NCBI RefSeq assembly: GCF_039529295.1
Contig: NZ_BAAAMN010000028.1
Coordinates: 5,032 to 69,031 of the forward strand
Origin: Yaniella flava
Lineage (GTDB): Bacteria; Actinomycetota; Actinomycetes; Actinomycetales; Micrococcaceae
Direction: 5' to 3'
DNA: 64,000 bases
The position numbers and the translations under genes were made by a program. Every line of letters starts with the position of its first letter. The first letter of the stretch is position 1. Below are positions 58,454-64,000 of the stretch, one piece after another. The notes below the pieces were generated by a model. That model had not been told where the DNA came from, made no database searches, and worked only from the letters and a program-made list of their open reading frames with translations.

Positions 58454-60550
58454 CTATTTCTTTACCTTCTTGACTTCACGTTTCGCCTTGGCCACGGCTG
58501 CTTCGATGACGCCTGTGATGATGTCGTTGATTGAAGATTCCATCGTTTGGGATTCTCCCATGTCGGCATCCGGGTCGATGGTGTCAACATAGTCGATCTT
58601 GCGAGCTAACACGTTGTGGACTTGCTCATCAAAGGTGCCTACGGCCACCATGTGCGTGACCTCCACCAGCTTCTCCTGGCCGATACGATCTGCTCGGTCC
58701 ATTGCCTGAGCGTTGATACCTGGGGTCCACCAGTGCTCTACGAAAACGATGCGGTGCGAACGGGTTAGCGTCACGCCGACACCAGCAGCTTTGATCGAGG
58801 CGATGAGCACATCGATCTGGCCGTCTTGGAAGTCTTCGACGATTGCGCCGCGCTGATCGGCTGAGGTGGCACCATCCAACACATCAATTTCGTAGTCTGT
58901 CTCGTCTAACAGGGTGTCATAGAGTTCGTTGATGACATCCTGGTGGTGAGCAAAGATGATCAACGGTGAGCTGTCGTCTTGTCGCATCAGCGTCTCGATC
59001 ACGCCAAGCGCCGGTTCGATCTTTGACCGACCTGCCGCCCTGAACATCGGTGACATGACACCCATGCCAAAGGTGTCAGCAAATTCCTCTATGTCACCGG
59101 GTGACATCTTTGCGGTTTCATCGATGCCGCCGACTTTTTCGATGATGTTGTCGATTACTTCAACGTGAGCTTTGCGGTACTCGGTGGTGGAGACATCAAA
59201 CAGGCGCCAGTCATGATCTTTACCTTTGAGATGCGGCAGGAGTTCGGCCTTAGTTTTCTTCACCCACAGCTCGCGCAGATTATCGGCCAGCTCCGGAAGA
59301 TTCTTCTTCAGCGGTTTGTGCTTGCCGAAATGATCGACTGTTGTGTAGCGCTGCATGTAATTCCCATAGGAGCCAAACCGTGCTTCTAATTGCCCGGTAA
59401 TTGCCATGGGGTTGGCCATCTCGCCAGGGTGGGAGTCCGACGGTGTCCCGGTGACGGCAAGGCGCTGGCCAACAGGTAGGGTGCGTGCCAGTTCTCTTGC
59501 TGCAATGGAGCGTTGCGATTCCCAGGTGGCGTACTCATGGGCTTCGTCAAAGATCATGGCATCGGGATCAAACTCGGCGATGAGTTCTCGCACATCTTCG
59601 CGCTGAAGTAGTGATGACGGCACCACCAGCGACCCGACCTCGGGTAGATCGGGAAGTTTCCGTCCAGTGGAAACGCGACGGACCCAGGGGCCTGATTCGG
59701 CGGATTTGAACTGTCCCGGTTGCTGATCGGGGTGGGTGAGAGCAAACACTGGGGAGAGCCACTGGTTGATTTCAGATACCCAGTTGGTGGCCACAATCGG
59801 AGGGCAAACCACGAGCAACCTTTGGGTGTCCATCAGATCAACGGCGGCCAGGGCAATACAGGTTTTACCTGCTCCCATATCGTGGCAGACAAGCTTTCGT
59901 GTGGTGGCCACTGCGTAGGCAGATGCTTGTTGGAATGGTCTGAGCTGGTGCGTTTCGCCTCCGAAGCCTGCACGTTGGTGGCCGAAAAGTTCTGCGGCCT
60001 CGTCTAATAGCTCCTGGTCTCCCTGGGAGGTCACCTCGGCTAAGTCTTCGATGAGATCGGGGTCGTGGTCGTCAAAGGGGTGTTGCAGCATGTGGTGTGC
60101 TTCGTCGTGGATTTGGTCTTCCACGTCGGTTATCAACCCGCGGACCAGTAGGCGTTTGCCATCTGACAGGTCGGTGGCATCGACGATGAAGCTTTGATGT
60201 GCTTTGGACCAGGCTGCTCCGCGGCCAATGTCTGCTGCGACATCTTGGTATCCAGCAAAGCGTGGGTAGACTCGGTACGCTCCGGCGCCGTGCGGGACTG
60301 CAACGGGGTGCCAGCGATCATCAAGTTCAGTGTCAATGAAGAAGCCGAGGCCTTCTAACACGTCATTGGGGTGCTTTGTGGTCCCGGTGCCGGTGATTGA
60401 CCACATCTTGTTCTGGGGGTTCCAGGTACGTGAGGGTAGCGCTTTGACCGCATCCACCAGCATCTTGCCATTGTCGGCCCTTGCATTGAAACTGAACTGT
60501 ACATCGACGCGGGGAATCAGGGGGTCATCAATAAATTGGGCTTCAACCAT
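58454..60550 (-). CDS. SNF2-family helicase/ATPase
   Basis: 698 residues. An N-terminal domain (1-190) resembles the HARP-like or phage-type start of such proteins. Walker A is DMGAGKTCIAL (near 228), the DEAH box is IFDEAHEYATW (near 337), and motif VI is AMDRADRIGQ (near 620). Members move along double-stranded DNA; phage relatives act in replication or repair. Start fixed by the motif 8 nt upstream. Confidence 0.85.
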   Translation of the reverse strand: MVEAQFIDDPLIPRVDVQFSFNARADNGKMLVDAVKALPSRTWNPQNKMWSITGTGTTKHPNDVLEGLGFFIDTELDDRWHPVAVPHGAGAYRVYPRFAGYQDVAADIGRGAAWSKAHQSFIVDATDLSDGKRLLVRGLITDVEDQIHDEAHHMLQHPFDDHDPDLIEDLAEVTSQGDQELLDEAAELFGHQRAGFGGETHQLRPFQQASAYAVATTRKLVCHDMGAGKTCIALAAVDLMDTQRLLVVCPPIVATNWVSEINQWLSPVFALTHPDQQPGQFKSAESGPWVRRVSTGRKLPDLPEVGSLVVPSSLLQREDVRELIAEFDPDAMIFDEAHEYATWESQRSIAARELARTLPVGQRLAVTGTPSDSHPGEMANPMAITGQLEARFGSYGNYMQRYTTVDHFGKHKPLKKNLPELADNLRELWVKKTKAELLPHLKGKDHDWRLFDVSTTEYRKAHVEVIDNIIEKVGGIDETAKMSPGDIEEFADTFGMGVMSPMFRAAGRSKIEPALGVIETLMRQDDSSPLIIFAHHQDVINELYDTLLDETDYEIDVLDGATSADQRGAIVEDFQDGQIDVLIASIKAAGVGVTLTRSHRIVFVEHWWTPGINAQAMDRADRIGQEKLVEVTHMVAVGTFDEQVHNVLARKIDYVDTIDPDADMGESQTMESSINDIITGVIEAAVAKAKREVKKVKK

Positions 60551-60558
60551 GTCTACTC

Positions 60559-60568
60559 AGTGTCCGGC
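60559..60568 (-). promoter_or_regulatory. Element motif before the SNF2 helicase
   Basis: GCCGGACACT, 8 nt before ATG 60550. The SSB-gene terminator ends only about 6 nt upstream, so the promoter must be compact. Confidence 0.82.
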
Positions 60569-60574
60569 AGGCAC

Positions 60575-60614
60575 AAAACCGCCCACCAGATCGAAAGACC
60601 TGATGGGCGGTTTT
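60575..60614. terminator. Terminator of the SSB-like gene
   Basis: 11-bp perfect arms AAAACCGCCCA / TGGGCGGTTTT (60575-60585 and 60604-60614) with T-runs for both strands. Confidence 0.88.
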
Positions 60615-60644
60615 ACTCTTGCAGAAAGGTTCTAGCGGAAATTC

Positions 60645-61391
60645 TTAGTCATCGTAGCTGCTGCGTGAGCGACGTGATGCACCCGAGGAACGGGATGAAC
60701 GTGAGCCGCCTGAGCGCGATCTAGAGCTACGTGAGCTACCCGATCGTGAGTTGCGTGACCCCGATGAACGAGACGTGCGCGAGCCAGAGGAACGTGAGCC
60801 TGAGCTACGGGACGAGCGGGAAGAGCGACGTGGCTTTTCCTCTTCTTCATCCTGAACGTCATCAGCGTCGTCTTCGACCTGATCGTCCATCTCTTCATCG
60901 GCATCTTCTGGTTCTTCGTTGCGTCCGCGTCGGCGGCCACCGGAATTGCGTCCGGAGCGACCTCGGCTAGAGCGCGATGAACGACCAGAGTTTGCGTGTC
61001 CGTCATCTTCGATCATTGCAGTGTGCCACATCAGTGAGATTGATGCTTCCACGACGTTGAGGCCGATGTGAGTCTTATCGACCTCTTCTCCCCTCTGGTT
61101 TTCACCTGGCTGGGAGAATGGGCGGGCGCGGCATTCTAGGTTGACGCGAGGAAACTTGCCGGTTTCATCTTTGATCGCCGAAATACTGTCGGCCAGGTTG
61201 ACCGCCTGACGACCGAAGATAGTGAATGGGTAAGGATCGGAGATGTCGTACTTGTTCGTTTCCGTGTTGAAACGATCTTCAAAGACCGTACCTACGGCAC
61301 GCACATCTTCGATGTTGTCTTCGATATTTTCTTCGCCATACAAGAGGAGGTCTCCAGCGACATTGCCTTTGACGGTGAACGTTGATGCCAT
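60645..61391 (-). CDS. SSB-like protein with Arg-Ser-rich tail
   Basis: 248 residues. The first 125 residues resemble an SSB OB fold (FTVKGNVAGDL ... PYPFTIFGRQAVNLADSI). An acidic linker (about 155-180) follows and then about 65 residues of alternating Arg-Ser and Gly. The acidic DDDIPF tip of bacterial SSB is missing; it ends SSYDD. It should bind single-stranded DNA. Leader carries three motif copies upstream and a hairpin. Confidence 0.7.
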   Translation of the reverse strand: MASTFTVKGNVAGDLLLYGEENIEDNIEDVRAVGTVFEDRFNTETNKYDISDPYPFTIFGRQAVNLADSISAIKDETGKFPRVNLECRARPFSQPGENQRGEEVDKTHIGLNVVEASISLMWHTAMIEDDGHANSGRSSRSSRGRSGRNSGGRRRGRNEEPEDADEEMDDQVEDDADDVQDEEEEKPRRSSRSSRSSGSRSSGSRTSRSSGSRNSRSGSSRSSRSRSGGSRSSRSSGASRRSRSSYDD

Positions 61392-61425
61392 CGTTTTGTA
61401 TCTTTCTCTTCGTTTTGTCCGACCA

Positions 61426-61443
61426 CCCCGCCTCGATGCGGGG
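61426..61443 (-). other. Leader hairpin before the SSB-like gene
   Basis: CCCCGC / GCGGGG arms with a 6-nt loop inside the leader, without a T-run. It may affect translation or mRNA stability. Confidence 0.45.
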
Positions 61444-61478
61444 CTGTGGTTGGTGACTTGTTTGCCACCTGGTTTTAC

Positions 61479-61488
61479 TGTGTCCGGC
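61479..61488 (-). promoter_or_regulatory. Element motif variant, first of three before the SSB gene
   Basis: GCCGGACACA, about 88 nt upstream of ATG 61391. Confidence 0.7.
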
Positions 61489-61534
61489 AGATTTCCTGGT
61501 GAACTTCCGGGAACTCTGCTGGCCGTATCTATTC

Positions 61535-61544
61535 AGTGTCCGGC
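61535..61544 (-). promoter_or_regulatory. Element motif, second of three
   Basis: GCCGGACACT, 56 bp from the first copy. Confidence 0.72.
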
Positions 61545-61589
61545 GGACTTCTACGAGGTTCGTTTCGCGACTTCCGTCGGCCTATATGT

Positions 61590-61928
61590 TCAGTGTCCGG
61601 CGCGCTTTTTGGATCGTCTTTTCGGCTTGTTGCCTGCCAGATCAGCGCGCTCAACTGGGGTGAGTCCACCGAACATTCCGTAGCGGGAATAATGGGTGGT
61701 GCCTTCTTCAAATTTCATAGCAGCCTCCAAACACTGGGTGAGGACGGGACACGTATTGCAGATGCTTCGGGCCGTATCGAACTGAATGTCGTGCGCTGAG
61801 GTGCCGCCCTTAGTTGCTGGGAAAAAGACTTCTGGGTCAACTTGGGCACACAGAGCCTCGTCAACCCAGCTATCGGCGACGGTCGGGGGCATGGGCTGGT
61901 CGATGTTGGGAGATGATGCGATAGTCAT
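61590..61928 (-). CDS. WhiB-family iron-sulfur regulator
   Basis: 112 residues. Four cysteines in the WhiB order, C ... CNTCPVLTQC (near 38 and 66-74), the GMFGGLT turn (usually G-x-WGG) and a basic tail KPKRRSKKRAGH. WhiB proteins bind a 4Fe-4S cluster and contact sigma-A at promoters. It is the only dedicated regulator seen on the element besides Xis, and its own start has the motif 8 nt upstream. Its stop codon lies within the third motif copy. Confidence 0.88.
   Translation of the reverse strand: MTIASSPNIDQPMPPTVADSWVDEALCAQVDPEVFFPATKGGTSAHDIQFDTARSICNTCPVLTQCLEAAMKFEEGTTHYSRYGMFGGLTPVERADLAGNKPKRRSKKRAGH
61592..61601 (-). promoter_or_regulatory. Element motif, third of three, overlapping the whiB stop
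   Basis: GCCGGACACT; the stop TGA of whiB uses its last T. 57 bp from the second copy. Confidence 0.7.
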
Positions 61929-61936
61929 GCTTGTTC

Positions 61937-61946
61937 AGTGTCCGGA
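61937..61946 (-). promoter_or_regulatory. Element motif before whiB
   Basis: TCCGGACACT, 8 nt before ATG 61928. Confidence 0.8.
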
Positions 61947-62026
61947 ACGTCCAACGCGGTTGATCTCAGCCCAGTTGATGGTGTTGGCGTCTGTGAAATT
62001 CGGTGGACTGATCGAAGTCTCAGCCG

Positions 62027-62974
62027 TTAATCTTCGTCATCCACGATGGCATCGTCGTAGTAAATCTCGATCTTCGGTGCCTGACGCCCATAGCCGTCCA
62101 CGAGGCTGGTGTCTTTGGTGCCGGGGCCGCTGTTGTTCGTCTTTCGCTTCGGCGTCCCCTGGTGCATGAATGTGTGGAGGTTGGACTGGAATTTGTCGAG
62201 GCGCTTGTACTGTCCACCCTTGGTCGTGTCGTTATGGACGATGAATGAATAGTCAGAGTCTTGGATCGGGTCCGATGCACCCTCGCCCTGGCCAGCTGTT
62301 CGAAGTGAGTAACCAGTGAGCTGGGCGATCTTCGATACGTCGTCATCGTCAAGCTTGCGGTCAGCTTGGATGCGGATCGCCTGTGGCTCCATGGGATCAA
62401 CACCGTCTCGGAAGCGGTGGAAGGTTCGGCCCTTGGAGACCACGGTGTCAAAGACCTCGCCTGAAAGGCCAGCGTCACTGGTGACGTTGACAGGGTTATC
62501 TGGGCTGCCTAACGGGTGCTGAACCGTCTCAGGATGCACTGTAACGGCCTGGGAAGGTTGTTTCGTGGAATAACCGTCAAATGCCTCTGGGTGGCGCTGG
62601 TTCAGCAGATTGCGTGCGTAGTGGGCTGCTTCTGGCTCCATTGATGCTAGTGCGTTGCGCAGAGCTGCTGCTCCGACAGGATCATAGCCAAGCCGTTGGT
62701 GGCCGATCTGCGAGGTGATGGCCCGGATGTTTTGCGGGGTGAAGTCACGAGATTTCTGAACTGCTGTCACCAGGTCTTCGCCGATGCGTTCAAACTCATG
62801 GTCGGTGATCGCGGTAGCTTCTCGGGTGACGTGTTCCGCAGCTTGATCTGAAACCAACGGCAGTGGTGGCAGCGTGACACCCTGGGGTTCGGAGTGGTGC
62901 TTGTTGTCGTACTGCCCAGAGGTTCGACGGTTGCCCTGTTGAGCCTGCTGCGCAGCTGTCATCTGATTCGCCAT
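62027..62974 (-). CDS. Hypothetical element protein
   Basis: 315 residues. Low-complexity N-terminus rich in Gln, a helical segment (45-135), then two beta-rich parts. I see no known motif. Start fixed by the motif 8 nt upstream. It is the last gene before the repeat region and could act on it; that is inferred from place only. Confidence 0.6.
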   Translation of the reverse strand: MANQMTAAQQAQQGNRRTSGQYDNKHHSEPQGVTLPPLPLVSDQAAEHVTREATAITDHEFERIGEDLVTAVQKSRDFTPQNIRAITSQIGHQRLGYDPVGAAALRNALASMEPEAAHYARNLLNQRHPEAFDGYSTKQPSQAVTVHPETVQHPLGSPDNPVNVTSDAGLSGEVFDTVVSKGRTFHRFRDGVDPMEPQAIRIQADRKLDDDDVSKIAQLTGYSLRTAGQGEGASDPIQDSDYSFIVHNDTTKGGQYKRLDKFQSNLHTFMHQGTPKRKTNNSGPGTKDTSLVDGYGRQAPKIEIYYDDAIVDDED

Positions 62975-62982
62975 GCACAGTC

Positions 62983-62992
62983 AGTGTCCGGG
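62983..62992 (-). promoter_or_regulatory. Element motif before 62027-62974
   Basis: CCCGGACACT, 8 nt before ATG 62974; last copy in the window. Confidence 0.8.
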
Positions 62993-63030
62993 GTTGAGGT
63001 GAGTTCGTCCGGCGCAAGACTTGAGTGTGG

Positions 63031-63058
63031 TTGACATACCCCCTGGGGGTATTAATTT
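63031..63058 (+). promoter_or_regulatory. Promoter with a CsoR/CstR-type palindromic operator
   Basis: TTGACA (63031-63036), 16 nt, TAATTT (63053-63058). The spacer is filled by the palindrome ATACCCCCTGGGGGTAT (63036-63052), the form bound by copper- or persulfide-sensing CsoR/CstR repressors. It would transcribe rightwards into the repeat region. No such repressor gene is in the window. Confidence 0.55.
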
Positions 63059-63070
63059 TGCTGGTTAACA

Positions 63071-63112
63071 GTATGTATGTGTTAAGAAACTCTTTCACAT
63101 ACACATACATAC
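63071..63112. repeat. Inverted repeat GTATGTATGTG
   Basis: 11-bp perfect arms (63071-63081 and 63102-63112) with a 20-nt loop, just downstream of the CsoR-type promoter. Confidence 0.65.
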
Positions 63113-63144
63113 AGTCCTCTCGTTTTCATGCCCCATACTCCTCT

Positions 63145-63529
63145 GACCATGCTATTTCGCCTATAACCATGCTCTGTGCAGTCTCAACCATCCTTTATGT
63201 ATATCTGTCCATGCTCTACACACCCCTACTTCCGCCCTATTGCAACGATGTACACACATATGACCATGAAGACCATGCTATTTGTGACCCTGTTTCCTAC
63301 CTGTATCAATCCTCTTCACATACCCTGCGTTTTCTGACCTCGTGTATGTCCTAATTATTTGTCTTAATTAGGACATACTTTTTCATCCCTCTTTTTCTTT
63401 TCTTTTTAATTCCCTATACACATGGTTCCGCAAAAACCATGGTCTGATGGTCAAGGTCGTCTACATCGTTGTAATAGAAGGCATCCGCTCTGACCATGCT
63501 GTAAAAATTTTCATGCCCGTGACCATGCT
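63145..63529 (+). repeat. GACCATGCT direct repeats
   Basis: Exact copies at 63145, 63272, 63492 and 63521; near copies at 63165 (AACCATGCT), 63207 (GTCCATGCT) and 63263 (GACCATGAA), plus inverted CATGGTC parts near 63429-63540. Irregular spacing. Such short repeats suit binding sites of a replication, partition or control protein. Confidence 0.6.
63344..63378. repeat. Perfect inverted repeat of the 14-mer GTATGTCCTAATTA
   Basis: Arms 63344-63357 and 63365-63378, 7-bp centre. The same 14-mer recurs at 63615 and, inverted, at 63724. Confidence 0.8.
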
Positions 63530-63614
63530 TTTCATGGTCGAGGTCAAATAATCGTCCAAAAACTGCAAATTTGACCGAAAACTGCTGTGACCGTCGTCAC
63601 ACGTGTTTTGTCTT

Positions 63615-63737
63615 GTATGTCCTAATTATTCGTGAATTTGCAGAAATGACTTGACAGCATGTGCTACGCTTACTGAAGAGATTTACAAATTCAACGTTCA
63701 TTCAGGTAAGCGTAGCAACCCAATAATTAGGACATAC
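63615..63737. repeat. Nested inverted repeats flanking a 95-bp core
   Basis: Outer arms are the same 14-mer (63615-63628 and 63724-63737). Inner arms GCTACGCTTAC (63663-63673) and GTAAGCGTAGC (63706-63716) flank an AT-rich centre, with TGAA/TTCA extending them. A TTGACA at 63651 may be a -35 box. The nested symmetry fits an origin, resolution or partition site. Confidence 0.65.
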
Positions 63738-63990
63738 GCTGTAATCACCGTAAAAACCAGCTTTCTTCTGCTGACCGGACCTGTGAAACCTCTTGAACTT
63801 TGAACATTTCTCGATTTCGACAACGCTCAAAGTCATTTTTCAGTGCAAATCTTCTGCTTGAATAGTCGTAAAACAGCTTTGTGATCGCCCCTCGACTGTC
63901 TTATCTGCCATAAAGGGTTCGGAAATTTTGCACCTCTAGACTCAAACCGTCAGTGCAACACCCCTAGTCAACTTATGTTAGAGGTGGGTT
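63738..63990. other. AT-rich gene-free stretch
   Basis: No gene or strong repeat seen. It leads to the gene beginning at 63991. Confidence 0.4.
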
Positions 63991-64000
63991 ATGGCGAAAA
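63991..64000 (+). CDS. Start of a gene cut by the window edge
   Basis: ATGGCGAAAA (Met-Ala-Lys) with GAGGTGGG 3-10 nt upstream. Only three codons are visible; position after the repeat region suits a replication, partition or transfer gene. Confidence 0.5.

Noticed and set aside
47355..58455. CTGGTGTCCC(C)TA near 47355, 47862 and 58446 as a second motif family
   Set aside because: Only three copies, one of them between convergent or unrelated places; lacks CCGG. Could be chance, so not called a feature.
61426..61443. Leader hairpin of the SSB gene as a riboswitch
   Set aside because: Only a 6-bp stem, with no T-run and no known aptamer pattern.
63025..63354. Open frame of 109 codons on the plus strand in the repeat region
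   Set aside because: Composition is Tyr/Ser/His-rich without family pattern, and it overlaps repeats and the operator; no Shine-Dalgarno sequence.
1..64000. CRISPR array, tRNA or rRNA
   Set aside because: No regular repeat-spacer array, cloverleaf or rRNA-like sequence was seen on reading both strands; a dedicated scan was not possible.

Overview
The window joins about 14.6 kb of actinobacterial core chromosome to about 49 kb of a mobile element that runs off the right edge. RbpA, a WhiB protein, a fused PafBC, a Ski2-like HelY helicase, polyprenol-phosphate mannose synthase and the TatA/TatC pair point to the Micrococcales. A moderate-GC member of the Micrococcaceae is a guess I cannot confirm by reading alone. 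No rRNA, tRNA or CRISPR array was seen.

Chromosomal part (1-14.5 kb): the start of cytochrome c oxidase subunit III, trpD, a stand-alone AsnC ligand-binding protein, a DUF3054-like membrane protein, an HTH protein, a maltokinase cap-like protein, an NfeD/stomatin pair, rbpA, ppm1, an amidohydrolase-like protein without its metal ligands, helY, tatC, tatA, pafBC and an FKBP isomerase.

Element (from about 14.6 kb): an excisionase-like gene comes first. The conjugation-type genes are a membrane-bound transglycosylase/NlpC protein, an FtsK-type translocase with N-terminal membrane helices, a TrbC/VirB2-like small membrane protein and other envelope proteins. The element also carries an unusually complete DNA metabolism set: a DnaE polymerase with an intein and a large insertion in its PHP domain, a sliding-clamp-like protein, a long-tailed SSB-like protein, an SNF2 helicase, UmuD/UmuC, thymidylate synthase (frameshifted near its start), a T4-like dNMP kinase, a cytosine-5 methyltransferase and several nuclease-fold proteins. 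Many small zinc-ribbon proteins resemble those of actinophages and conjugative elements. No capsid, portal or terminase gene was recognised. A second stomatin gene is a close paralogue of the chromosomal one 35 kb away. Two IS200/IS605-type transposons with TnpB lie in the element, and one splits a gene. The last kilobase is gene-free, AT-rich and full of direct and inverted repeats, and looks like an origin, partition or control region.

Main observation: the element carries about 32 copies of a 10-bp motif, GCCGGACACT, essentially one before each transcription unit and pointing towards it. None was seen in the chromosomal part. In 15 genes the motif ends exactly 8 nt before the start codon and there is no Shine-Dalgarno sequence. 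In most of the others it lies 20-70 nt upstream and a Shine-Dalgarno sequence is present. One copy is an 18-bp perfect palindrome, and three tandem copies separate whiB from the SSB gene. This looks like a private, element-wide promoter or operator system that makes leaderless and leadered mRNAs, possibly read by the element's own WhiB protein.
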